From an uncultured Bacillota bacterium (lineage in GTDB: Bacteria; Bacillota_I; Bacilli_A; Erysipelotrichales; Erysipelotrichaceae): 18,593 nucleotides of DNA. Within the stretch, counting starts at the first letter, position 1, and the number at the start of each line of letters is the position of its first letter. A program made the position numbers and the translations under genes. Shown in pieces: positions 6,687-14,334 of this stretch. The notes beneath the pieces are model-generated. The model did no database searches, had not been told where the DNA came from, and was given only the letters and a program-made list of their open reading frames with translations. Location: contig ONXX01000013.1 in assembly GCA_900321955.1 (NCBI GenBank), positions 10,814 to 29,406 of the forward strand, read 5' to 3'.

Positions 6687-9191
6687 TCAATCAAATAAGG
6701 TTGTCTGTTCGCTTTCCTGCTGGCTGGAATAATAATCCTGAGGGATATCGATGATCTCAACATCAGGAATATCGCTCATATCCTTGCAGACATAGAAATA
6801 GTTTTCATTTAATTCCAAAGGCATCGAGAATGACTGTTCCAGTTCCATGAACGGAACTTCCGATACCGACATCTCCTCCAGTTTGCCGTCATTGTAGACA
6901 TAGAGGGAATTATAGCTGGATGCCATAAAGCCTCTGACGATGCTATGCGGTTTGGATTTGATCTGGCGGAAGATGCGGTAGCCCTTGGTGTTGCGGGAAG
7001 TCAGTTCCAGTTTATCCGTATGGATGCGTTTGAAACCGCCCTTGTCCGTATTGATCAGCAGTTCTTTCTGATCATGGTGGTCGGCAACAGCACAGACCAG
7101 TTCATCGTTTTTGACATTGATGCCCATGACGCCCTGTGCCTTGGCCGCCAGATCGGAAAGAATCTTGGAAGAATACTTGTTGCAATAACCATCCTTTGAA
7201 ATCAGGATCAGTTCATCGTCGTCATAGGCGACGCAAACCGATACAAGCTCATCATCCTTTTTCAGCTTCATGCCGGTCAGATACTTGGAAGAGCGATCGA
7301 CATCAAAGCGCGGCATCGAAGTCTTCTTGATCATACCGTTCTTGGTTGCGGTGATGATGAAGGCAAAGGTATCAAAGTTCTTGACGATAACGGCACCGAC
7401 GAACTTCTCATTGCCTTCCATGCGCACATAATGGGAAACATGCTTGCCGATATCCTTGAACTTGCATTCATCGATGCGGTAGATCGGTACATAGGCATAA
7501 TTGCCTCTGGATGAAAACAGAAGCAATGTATCAAGCGTATCACAGGACTTGATGCCAAGCAAGGCATCCCCTTCCTTGACGGAAGGAATCGTATTGGCAT
7601 TGGCATTGAATGCCCTCTCCGAGAAACGCTTGAGATAACCATCGCGGGAGATGGAAATATAGCAGGCTTCATTCGGAATCATCGCCATCTTGTCGACGAC
7701 GATCTCTTCCACTTCGTCTTCAATTCTGCTGCGGCGTTCGCACACCTGCAGCTCATTGACTTCCTTCAATTCATTGACCAGAACAGAATCCAGTACTTCC
7801 CTGGAAGACAAGATCGCATTGAGTTCGCTGATCTCCTTGACCAGCGTCTTGTTTTCTTCTCGTAGTATCGTGATATCCGTTGAAGATAAACGGTATAAAC
7901 GCAATGAAACGATGGCTTCCGCCTGTTCTTCGGTAAATAAGAAAGCTTGTTTCAGACGCTCTTTGGCATCTTTCTTGTCTTTGGATTTACGTATTAAGGC
8001 AATGACGTCATCGAGAATCGAAATGGCTTTGATCAGACCTTCGATAATGTGCAAGCGGGCCTGTTTCTTGTCGCGCAGAAATCTCGAACGGTTTAAGACG
8101 ACATCGCGGCGGTGCTCGATAAAGGCATCAAGCGCTGCCGGCAAAGACATCAGAACCGGCTTATGATTGACGATTGCGACATTGTTGTAGGAATAGTTGA
8201 TCTGAAGATCCGTATTCTTGTAAAGATAATTCAGGATCTGTTCGCAATTGGCATCCTTCTTGCATTCGATGACGATGCGAAGTCCGTCCCTGCCCGATTC
8301 ATCGGCAACATCGACGATGCCGTCGATCTGCTTGGACAAAGAAATATCGGAAATCTTTTTGACCAGCTGTGATTTGATGACTTCATAAGGGATCTCGCTC
8401 ACGATAATCGAAGATCCGGTCTTGCCTTCCACGATCTCACATTTGCTGCGGACGACAACTTTTCCCTTGCCGGTCTCAAAGATCTCACGGATCTGTTTCT
8501 TGCCCTGGACAATGCCGCCGGTCGGAAAATCCGGCCCCTTGATGTATTCCATCAGTTCATCCAGAGAACAGTCGGGATTCTGCAAACGATGGATCGTTGC
8601 ATTGACGACCTCGTTGAAATTGTGCGGTGCAATATTGGTCGCATAACCGGAGGCGATACCGGTTGAGCCGTTCACCAGCAATAAAGGATATCTTGCCGGC
8701 AAGACAGTCGGTTCCAGATGCGTATCGTCATAGTTGTTGGTCATGGCGACCGAATCATAATCGATATCATCCAGAAGCAGATTGGCATTCTTTGCCAGTC
8801 TGGCCTCCGTATAACGCATGGCAGCCGGCGGGTCATCATCGATGGAACCGTTGTTGCCGTGCATGTCGATCAAAGGCAGATTGATCTTCCAGTCCTGAGA
8901 CATTCTGACCATCGCTTCATAGATGGAAGAATCGCCGTGCGGATGGAAGGTACCCATGACGCTGCCTACGGTCTTGGCAGACTTGCGGTGCGGCTTTTCA
9001 TAGGTATTGCCGTCTATATACATGGAATAAAGGATCCTTCTCTGGACCGGCTTTAAACCATCTCTGGCATCAGGCAGAGCTCTTTCCTGAATGATATATT
9101 TCGAATAACTGCCAAAACGGTCCGACATGATGTCGTCCAATGTTTCGTTTAAGAAGTTTTCGATGATCTCTTCTTTTTTCCTTCTAGCCAT
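6687..9191 (-). CDS. parC: DNA topoisomerase IV subunit A
   Basis: This 834-aa protein is full length. ParC with ParE decatenates daughter chromosomes and relaxes supercoils. The N-terminal breakage-reunion domain includes QERALPDARDGLKPVQRR near 35-52, the quinolone-determining region HPHGDSSIYEAM at 83-94, and catalytic Tyr127 in AAMRYTEARL. Ser88 and Glu92 occupy the two positions most often mutated in quinolone resistance and have the sensitive-type residues. The C-terminal half shows repeated beta-pinwheel blades with only a degenerate GyrA box (AQGVMGI), which separates ParC from GyrA. It overlaps parE by 8 nt (ATGGCTAG) and is followed by yqeG after 1 nt. Confidence 0.97.
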   Translation of the reverse strand: MARRKKEEIIENFLNETLDDIMSDRFGSYSKYIIQERALPDARDGLKPVQRRILYSMYIDGNTYEKPHRKSAKTVGSVMGTFHPHGDSSIYEAMVRMSQDWKINLPLIDMHGNNGSIDDDPPAAMRYTEARLAKNANLLLDDIDYDSVAMTNNYDDTHLEPTVLPARYPLLLVNGSTGIASGYATNIAPHNFNEVVNATIHRLQNPDCSLDELMEYIKGPDFPTGGIVQGKKQIREIFETGKGKVVVRSKCEIVEGKTGSSIIVSEIPYEVIKSQLVKKISDISLSKQIDGIVDVADESGRDGLRIVIECKKDANCEQILNYLYKNTDLQINYSYNNVAIVNHKPVLMSLPAALDAFIEHRRDVVLNRSRFLRDKKQARLHIIEGLIKAISILDDVIALIRKSKDKKDAKERLKQAFLFTEEQAEAIVSLRLYRLSSTDITILREENKTLVKEISELNAILSSREVLDSVLVNELKEVNELQVCERRSRIEDEVEEIVVDKMAMIPNEACYISISRDGYLKRFSERAFNANANTIPSVKEGDALLGIKSCDTLDTLLLFSSRGNYAYVPIYRIDECKFKDIGKHVSHYVRMEGNEKFVGAVIVKNFDTFAFIITATKNGMIKKTSMPRFDVDRSSKYLTGMKLKKDDELVSVCVAYDDDELILISKDGYCNKYSSKILSDLAAKAQGVMGINVKNDELVCAVADHHDQKELLINTDKGGFKRIHTDKLELTSRNTKGYRIFRQIKSKPHSIVRGFMASSYNSLYVYNDGKLEEMSVSEVPFMELEQSFSMPLELNENYFYVCKDMSDIPDVEIIDIPQDYYSSQQESEQTTLFD

Positions 9192-11109
9192 TTCTTGTTA
9201 CTCTGTAATCTTCTTCCAAAGTGAAGTCGATATTGTCATCGATCCACTTTCTTCTTATTTCGGCGTTATTGCCCATCAGGACGGAGATCCTTCTTTCACA
9301 AAGCGCCGCATCCTCGATCGTCACCTGGATCAGTGTGCGTTTTGCCGGATCCATTGTCGTATCCCAAAGCTGGTCGGCGTCCATTTCACCTAAACCCTTA
9401 TATCTCTGGATATCGACCTTTTCTCCCAGTTCTTTCTTCATCTGGGCAAGTTCGTCATCGGAATAGAGATAGACTCTTTCCTTGTTTTTCATGACGCCGT
9501 AAAGCGGCGGCATTGCGATATAGACATGACCTGTTTCAATCAGTTCACGCATGAAGCGATAGAAGAAGGTCAGTAAAAGGACCTGAATATGGGCACCATC
9601 GGTATCGGCATCGGTCATGATGACGACCTTGTCATAGTGGATGTCATCAATATTGAAATGCGGTCCCACACCGGCACCGATGCAATGAATGATCGTATTG
9701 AGTTCTTCGTTCTTTTCGATCTCGGAAACAGCTGCCCTTTCCGTATTCAAAACCTTGCCTCGCAAAGGCAGAATCGCCTGGAAGGAAGAATCACGGCACT
9801 TCTTGGCACTGCCGCCGGCAGAATCGCCCTCGACTAAGAAAAGTTCCAGACGGGAAGAATCCTTTGACTGGGCCGGCGCAAGCTTGCCGCTTAAGATTTC
9901 CTTGGCTCTGACAGAAGACTTCTTGCCGCTTCTGGCTTCATCTTTTGCCTTTCTGGCGGCCTCTCTGGCCAACGCTGCCCGCTGTATTTTCTTAATCAGC
10001 TGGGTTGCCGTCTCTTTGTTTTCATGCAGGTAGTAAAGAAGCTGTTCAGAGACGATGCCGTCGACTGCCGTCTTGGCTTCCGGTGTGCCCAGTTTTCCTT
10101 TGGTCTGTCCTTCAAACTGCAGCAGGGATTCCGGAATGGCACAGGAAATGATCGACGTCAGGCCCTCTCTGACATCGCTTCCTTCAAAGTTTTTATCTTT
10201 CTCTTTCAATAAGCCCACTTCACGGGCGAATTCATTGATGACCTTGGTGAATGCCGTCTTATAGCCGACTTCGTGGGTACCGCCGTCCCCTGTTCTGACC
10301 AGGTTGACATAGGAGAAGGTATTCTCCTGATAGCCGTCAGTATACTGGAAAGCGATATCGACGCTGATTCCGTCTTTTTCACCGGAAAAAGTCACCGTAT
10401 CATGCAGGGTATCTTTATCTTCATGCAGGTAATCCATGAAGGCCCTTAAGCCTTCCTTATAAAGGAATTCCTGCTGATCGCCGCTTCTTTCATCTTTGAC
10501 CGTCAGCTTGACGTTTTTAAGCAGGAAAGCCTCTTCCTGTGCTCTTTCAACAATCGTCTGGAAATTGAAATTGGTCGTCTGGAAGATCTTTTTGTCCGGC
10601 ATGAAAGTAACCTTGGAACCGGTGCGGTTGGTTGCCCCGAGTTCCTGCAGTTTTGATACTTTCTTGCCGCCGTTTTCAAAACGCATCAGATAGCGTTTCT
10701 TGTCACGGCAGACCTCAACTTCCAGCCATTCCGACAAGGCATTGACGACGGAAGCACCGACGCCATGCAAACCACCGGCAGTCTTATAGCCTCCCTGATC
10801 GGAGAACTTGCCCCCGGCATGTAGGACAGTAAAAATGACCTGCAGAGTGTTCTTGCCGGAACGGTGGGTGCCTACCGGCATGCCACGTCCGAAATCGGTC
10901 ACTGTGCAGGAACCGTCTTTATTGATCTGAATGATGATCTGGTCACCAAAACCATTGATTGCCTCATCAATTGCGTTATCGACGATTTCCCATACCAAAT
11001 GGTGCAATCCCCTGGCATCCACCGAGCCGATATACATGCCCGGTCTTTTACGAACGGCCTCCAGACCCTCCAGGATCTCTATACTGTTATCATCATATTT
11101 ATTAGCCAT
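9184..11109 (-). CDS. parE: DNA topoisomerase IV subunit B
   Basis: This 641-aa GHKL ATPase subunit supplies the energy for strand passage by ParC. The N-terminus has Glu41 and Asn45 in EIVDNAIDEA, the DFGRG motif at 72-76 and the ATP-lid GGLHGVGAS at 112-120. The TOPRIM domain shows LVEGDSAGGSAK and the MTDADTDGAHI metal site, and QRYKGLGEM lies near the C-terminus. I chose ATG 11109 because the protein then starts with the typical MANKYDDNSIEILEGLEAVRKRP; the open frame to 11562 would run antisense through plsY. It is the first gene of the 11-gene operon, with an extended -10 only 10 nt upstream of the ATG and AAAGG almost touching the start codon. Confidence 0.98.
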   Translation of the reverse strand: MANKYDDNSIEILEGLEAVRKRPGMYIGSVDARGLHHLVWEIVDNAIDEAINGFGDQIIIQINKDGSCTVTDFGRGMPVGTHRSGKNTLQVIFTVLHAGGKFSDQGGYKTAGGLHGVGASVVNALSEWLEVEVCRDKKRYLMRFENGGKKVSKLQELGATNRTGSKVTFMPDKKIFQTTNFNFQTIVERAQEEAFLLKNVKLTVKDERSGDQQEFLYKEGLRAFMDYLHEDKDTLHDTVTFSGEKDGISVDIAFQYTDGYQENTFSYVNLVRTGDGGTHEVGYKTAFTKVINEFAREVGLLKEKDKNFEGSDVREGLTSIISCAIPESLLQFEGQTKGKLGTPEAKTAVDGIVSEQLLYYLHENKETATQLIKKIQRAALAREAARKAKDEARSGKKSSVRAKEILSGKLAPAQSKDSSRLELFLVEGDSAGGSAKKCRDSSFQAILPLRGKVLNTERAAVSEIEKNEELNTIIHCIGAGVGPHFNIDDIHYDKVVIMTDADTDGAHIQVLLLTFFYRFMRELIETGHVYIAMPPLYGVMKNKERVYLYSDDELAQMKKELGEKVDIQRYKGLGEMDADQLWDTTMDPAKRTLIQVTIEDAALCERRISVLMGNNAEIRRKWIDDNIDFTLEEDYRVTRNG

Positions 11110-11119
11110 AACCTTTAAA

Positions 11120-11128
11120 ATTATATCA
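11120..11128 (-). promoter_or_regulatory. Extended -10 promoter element of parE operon
   Basis: TGATATAAT on the minus strand is a perfect extended -10 (TG-N-TATAAT). The ATG of parE starts 10 nt after the hexamer, so the 5' leader would be only about 4-6 nt. No -35 consensus is visible; the -35 position falls in the opposing plsY promoter. Confidence 0.7.
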
Positions 11129-11140
11129 TAAACAGATACC

Positions 11141-11155
11141 TGTGATATAATCACA
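11141..11155. promoter_or_regulatory. 15-bp perfect palindrome over the plsY -10 (possible operator)
   Basis: TGTGAT-ATA-ATCACA has 6-bp perfect arms and covers the plsY -10 hexamer, where a bound repressor would block RNA polymerase. It resembles a CRP/FNR-type half-site pair but with a 5-nt rather than 6-nt centre. No regulator gene is nearby, so the function is speculative. Confidence 0.3.
11143..11151 (+). promoter_or_regulatory. Extended -10 promoter element of plsY
   Basis: The same nonamer, TGATATAAT, occurs on the plus strand and forms a perfect inverted repeat with the parE element across a 14-nt spacer. The expected start near 11158 gives a leader of about 45 nt before plsY. Confidence 0.65.
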
Positions 11156-11169
11156 AGGTGAATTGAAAA

Positions 11170-11192
11170 GGCTGTGCAAAACAGCCGGGAGG
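11170..11192 (+). promoter_or_regulatory. plsY leader hairpin followed directly by Shine-Dalgarno
   Basis: GGCTGT (11170-11175), loop GCAAA and ACAGCC (11181-11186) form a perfect 6-bp stem. The Shine-Dalgarno GGGAGG (11187-11192) begins at the next base, 10 nt before the plsY ATG. The hairpin leaves the site accessible but would place it next to any factor bound to the stem. Confidence 0.5.
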
Positions 11193-11202
11193 TGCGCATT
11201 TC

Positions 11203-11808
11203 ATGAAGACGATCATATGGCTCATCATCGGATATCTCATCGGTTCTATCCCTTGGGGATTGGTCATCGGCCAGGTCTTTTTCCATAAAGACATCCGCCA
11301 GTACGGATCCGGAAATCTGGGCGGAACCAATGCCGCCAGAGTACTGGGAACTCCGGTCGGAATCCTGGTCATCCTCTTGGATGCCTTGAAAGCCTTCCTG
11401 GTCATGATCCTTTGCCACAGCATTCATCCGGGCATGGAACAGTATGCCGGTCTTGCGGTCTGCATCGGTCATTGTTTCCCGATCTTCGCCGGCTTTAAAG
11501 GCGGTAAGGCAGTTGCCTGCAGCTATGGCTATCTGCTTGGCTTGGCAATCTACGTCAACCATGAATTCCTGTTTACCTTCATCATCCCGGTCATCACCTT
11601 CTTCGTCGTTCTGGCCTTATCCAAGATGGTCTCACTGTCTTCAATGATCGGCGTGAGCGTTGCCGCCCTTGGCATCTTATTCTTTGTCAACCGCACGAGC
11701 GGCTTACTGGTGTTATGCCTTGCCTTATTTGTCATCTATCGCCATTCCGCCAATATTCAGCGCATTAAAAACGGTACGGAATCAAAGATCGGCAAAAAGA
11801 AGAAATAA
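11203..11808 (+). CDS. plsY: Acyl-phosphate:glycerol-3-phosphate acyltransferase
   Basis: This 201-aa integral membrane enzyme transfers an acyl group from acyl-phosphate to glycerol-3-phosphate, the first committed step of phospholipid synthesis. The two signature loops are clear: YGSGNLGGTNAARVLG at 34-49 and GHCFPIFAGFKGGKAVA at 89-105, and LDALKA near 59-64 fits the family's conserved LDxxKG segment. Hydrophobic segments near 3-25, 50-72, 105-130 and 135-175 agree with a multi-pass topology, and the C-terminus is lysine rich. The divergent arrangement with parE-parC matches B. subtilis plsY (yneS). ATG 11203 has a strong Shine-Dalgarno sequence. Confidence 0.97.
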   Translation: MKTIIWLIIGYLIGSIPWGLVIGQVFFHKDIRQYGSGNLGGTNAARVLGTPVGILVILLDALKAFLVMILCHSIHPGMEQYAGLAVCIGHCFPIFAGFKGGKAVACSYGYLLGLAIYVNHEFLFTFIIPVITFFVVLALSKMVSLSSMIGVSVAALGILFFVNRTSGLLVLCLALFVIYRHSANIQRIKNGTESKIGKKKK

Positions 11809-11836
11809 GCTTAAAAACACGCAAATAAAAAAAAAC

Positions 11837-11862
11837 AACGGCAGGAGTCAATTCCTGCCGTT
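11837..11862 (-). terminator. Intrinsic terminator of the yjbQ transcript
   Basis: A perfect 10-bp stem (AACGGCAGGA/TCCTGCCGTT) with a 6-nt loop is followed on the minus strand by GTTTTTTTTT. It lies 14 nt past the yjbQ stop. The plus-strand side has no U-run, so it is weaker as a plsY terminator. Confidence 0.9.
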
Positions 11863-11876
11863 AAACATATGTTCAT

Positions 11877-12401
11877 TTATTCGCCGATGACGACGACCTT
11901 GCACCTTCTCTCGCGTTCATGCGTTCTGTCAAAATCGACAAAGTAGACATAACCGGTCTTGCCGACACCGAGCTCGCCGTTGTCGACTTCGAAGGTTGCC
12001 GAGTTGCCTAAGATCGTTGCCTTAAGATGTGCATCGGCATTCCAGAGTTCTTCTCTTTTTCCGCTAGGCAGATACTTGAGAAAATCCGGCCAGGATTCTA
12101 CTTCTTCCAGATGCTTGAGTCCCGGATAGAAATACTGCCCCCATGCAGTCTGGTCCGGAATGATCTTTGCCAAGGCGTTGTCCAGATCCTGCTGGATGAA
12201 TTCCTTACCATTAGGAAGAGTGTCATGTACATACTCTTCAAAGAAGACGGAACAGGTCGTGTGCGGTGAGATGACGCAGCAGATACCATCTTTAATACCG
12301 GACTTCTTGATTGCTTCTCTGACCTGCGTCGTGATGTCGATGTAAGTCGGTGAAACTCCCTTTGATCTGATGCCGGTAATTGTTTCCTTATAAACAGCCA
12401 T
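11877..12401 (-). CDS. yjbQ: YjbQ (UPF0047) family protein, long variant
   Basis: This 174-aa protein belongs to the YjbQ/UPF0047 family, with VISPHTTCSVFFEEY near 43-57 (His47), NADAHLKATILG at 121-132 (His125), and the C-terminal strand pair ending in KTGYVYFVDFD. YjbQ homologues are trimeric; weak thiamin-phosphate synthase activity has been reported for some, but the physiological role is unclear. Most members are 130-140 aa. Extra length is visible at about 80-120, a Trp-rich insertion, and the usual C-terminal G-x-W-Q motif is replaced by G-K-T-G. AGAGG lies 6-7 nt before ATG 12401. It follows the PH-like membrane protein gene by 28 nt and ends at a strong terminator. Confidence 0.9.
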   Translation of the reverse strand: MAVYKETITGIRSKGVSPTYIDITTQVREAIKKSGIKDGICCVISPHTTCSVFFEEYVHDTLPNGKEFIQQDLDNALAKIIPDQTAWGQYFYPGLKHLEEVESWPDFLKYLPSGKREELWNADAHLKATILGNSATFEVDNGELGVGKTGYVYFVDFDRTHERERRCKVVVIGE

Positions 12402-12429
12402 ATTTATCCTCTCTTTCTTTATCTATAGA

Positions 12430-12930
12430 CTATTTCTTTTTATTCTCTTTTTGTTGAGAAGATGAAGCCTGGTTCCTTGCATAAGCCTTCATGGTATGCG
12501 GACGGATCTTATCTTCCAGTTTCAGCAGCGCTTCAAAGAGTTCATCCCCCTTTTCAAAATACAGGCAGTCGACCCAATATCTCCCCTTCAGCAAGGAAAA
12601 GTCATCCTTGTTGACACGAAGATAGATCTTCTTGGACCCTCTGAATTCCTTGATGCGCAGATCCTTGATCTCATTGATGAAATACTTGTGTGTTTTGCCG
12701 AAGCCTTTAAAGCACAAGACCTTATCCGAGAGTTCAACTTCCTCGGGATTGGAAAGCGAGACAAAGGTGTTGTAGAACTGGTAGGCACAAACCAAAGCCA
12801 CCATCAGCCACAGGGCATTGCGCGATCCATAGTAGGAATAAAGAGAAAACAAAAAGATGAAAGCTACAAAGTAGCCGGTATAGACAACCCGCAGTTTATA
12901 GAATTTCTCTTTGTATTTGTACTGTTTCAT
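12430..12930 (-). CDS. Small two-helix membrane protein with PH-like domain
   Basis: I do not recognise a named family for this 166-aa protein. It has a lysine- and tyrosine-rich start, two hydrophobic segments (about 14-34 and 39-58) and then a soluble part with alternating beta-strand patterns (about 63-140: VELSDKVLCFKGFGKTHKYF, IKDLRIKEF, KKIYLRV), which resembles the bacterial PH-like domains found after a membrane hairpin. The C-terminal 20 residues are Ser/Gln/Lys rich and probably disordered. The ATG lies only 17 nt downstream of the EIIC terminator stem, leaving little room for a promoter. It probably forms a two-gene unit with yjbQ, 28 nt downstream. GAGAAG just before the ATG is a weak ribosome binding site. 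Confidence 0.75.
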   Translation of the reverse strand: MKQYKYKEKFYKLRVVYTGYFVAFIFLFSLYSYYGSRNALWLMVALVCAYQFYNTFVSLSNPEEVELSDKVLCFKGFGKTHKYFINEIKDLRIKEFRGSKKIYLRVNKDDFSLLKGRYWVDCLYFEKGDELFEALLKLEDKIRPHTMKAYARNQASSSQQKENKKK

Positions 12931-12947
12931 AACTTCTCAATAAAAAG

Positions 12948-12966
12948 AAGGGGCAAAAAGCCCCTT
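12948..12966 (-). terminator. Intrinsic terminator of the PTS operon
   Basis: On the minus strand AAGGGGC-TTTTT-GCCCCTT forms a 7-bp GC-rich stem followed by CTTTTTATT. It lies about 16 nt after the EIIC stop codon. The plus-strand side lacks a good U-run. Confidence 0.85.
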
Positions 12967-12982
12967 TCATTTTGGATGTAAT

Positions 12983-14323
12983 TTAAGCTTGTTTGTTTTC
13001 TTTTCTGATTCTCATGCCGTTCCAGACAGCGCACGCAACAGCGATAACTGCGAAGATGACATAGGAAACAACACCCATCTTACCTAAGTTGTAGAGGATG
13101 AATGTCAATGGGTTCGCACCATCACAGATGGAAGAAATCGAAGCGATTTCTGTGTAGGAACCGATGCCATGGCAAACTGCAGTTGTAGGAGCAGCTAATG
13201 CAGTTGCAATGTACAGACCTAAAACGATACATACGATACCGGTGATCAAGCTTCTGAAACCGTTACCCTTGCAGATAGGCAGAATCAGAACGAACATGAA
13301 CGGGAACGTACCTAAGTCGCCTGCAGGTAATACTGTGTTGCCCGGTAAAATGAAGGCCAGTAATACTGAAAGCGGAACGAAGATCAGTGATAAAGCAATG
13401 GTAAGCGGATGGCCAACACCAACAGCACTATCCAGACCGATGTAGATCTTTCCTTTGCCGGAGAAGTGTTTATCCATGAAGTCACCAGCTGCATCAGAGA
13501 TCGGCATTAAGCCTTCCATCAGCAGAGCAGCCATCTTAGGAATGATGACCATAGCAGCTGCCAGATAGATTGCAGTTGTCATGAAGCCCTTGAAATCCTG
13601 ACCGGCGAGTAAGCCGATAATGAGACCTAAGACTGCACCGACGATAACCGGTTCACCAAAGATACCGATCTTTTCCTGTAAAGTTTCAAGGTTGAAGTCG
13701 ATGTCCCTTAATCCAGGAATCTTTTCAATAATCCAGTTACATACTAATGCTATAGGGGCATAAGCAGCAGAGAAACCGTGAGGAAGAGATACGCCCGGCA
13801 TACCAAGTGTCGTCTCAAGAGCAGGAGCTGTGATATCGCCTAATACCAGGACGATAACTTCGTTGGCAACAGCAGCAACCAGTCCAAGAGGAACGGAGCC
13901 AGTAGCGGCAGCAACCAGAGAACCAGTGAATGCGAAGTGCCAGTAGTTCCAAACGTCGATATCGACAGTCTGTGTCGTAGAAGTCAGAACCATGATGATG
14001 TTGACTAAAAGACATACCGGAATGATGAAGGAACCGACCTGAGTAGCAAATGCTGCTGCTGCAGCTGCCGGCCAACCAATATCAACGGTAGAAAGTGAGA
14101 GACCGAAACGAGCGGACATTTCAGCAACGGCACCAGCCAGGTTGCCTAATAAGCCGGTCGCAAGGTTTAAACCGATAAGGCCTACACCAACAGTCAAACC
14201 ACCACGCAGAGATTTACCAAAACCAGCGCCGAGTACTAAACCAATGAGGGTAATGATGATAGGCATCATTACGGTCGAACCGGCATCATTGATAAATCCA
14301 AAGAAATCAAGAATAAATTGCAT
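12983..14323 (-). CDS. PTS EIIC, galactitol (Gat) family sugar permease
   Basis: This 446-aa integral membrane protein matches the galactitol-type EIIC family: an N-terminal hydrophobic block, GLVLGAGFGKSLRGGLTVG, the TTQTVDIDVWNYWHFAFTG loop, LPHGFSAAYAPIA, and a C-terminal region with KGNGFRS and ending in a short basic tail. It forms the translocation channel and passes the sugar to EIIB for phosphorylation. An unusual run of six alanines follows GWP near residue 86. GGGAGG lies 5 nt before ATG 14323. The gene favours GGT, GCT, GTT and CGT codons more than its neighbours, consistent with strong expression. The sugar cannot be inferred from sequence; galactitol, a ketose or a pentitol are all possible. 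It is separated from EIIB by three hairpins. Confidence 0.93.
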   Translation of the reverse strand: MQFILDFFGFINDAGSTVMMPIIITLIGLVLGAGFGKSLRGGLTVGVGLIGLNLATGLLGNLAGAVAEMSARFGLSLSTVDIGWPAAAAAAFATQVGSFIIPVCLLVNIIMVLTSTTQTVDIDVWNYWHFAFTGSLVAAATGSVPLGLVAAVANEVIVLVLGDITAPALETTLGMPGVSLPHGFSAAYAPIALVCNWIIEKIPGLRDIDFNLETLQEKIGIFGEPVIVGAVLGLIIGLLAGQDFKGFMTTAIYLAAAMVIIPKMAALLMEGLMPISDAAGDFMDKHFSGKGKIYIGLDSAVGVGHPLTIALSLIFVPLSVLLAFILPGNTVLPAGDLGTFPFMFVLILPICKGNGFRSLITGIVCIVLGLYIATALAAPTTAVCHGIGSYTEIASISSICDGANPLTFILYNLGKMGVVSYVIFAVIAVACAVWNGMRIRKENKQA

Positions 14324-14334
14324 AAATACCTCCC

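Noticed and set aside
9184..11562. 792-aa extension of parE through the plsY locus
   Set aside because: The first 151 residues are antisense to plsY and have no GyrB/ParE similarity; the family start is at 11109.
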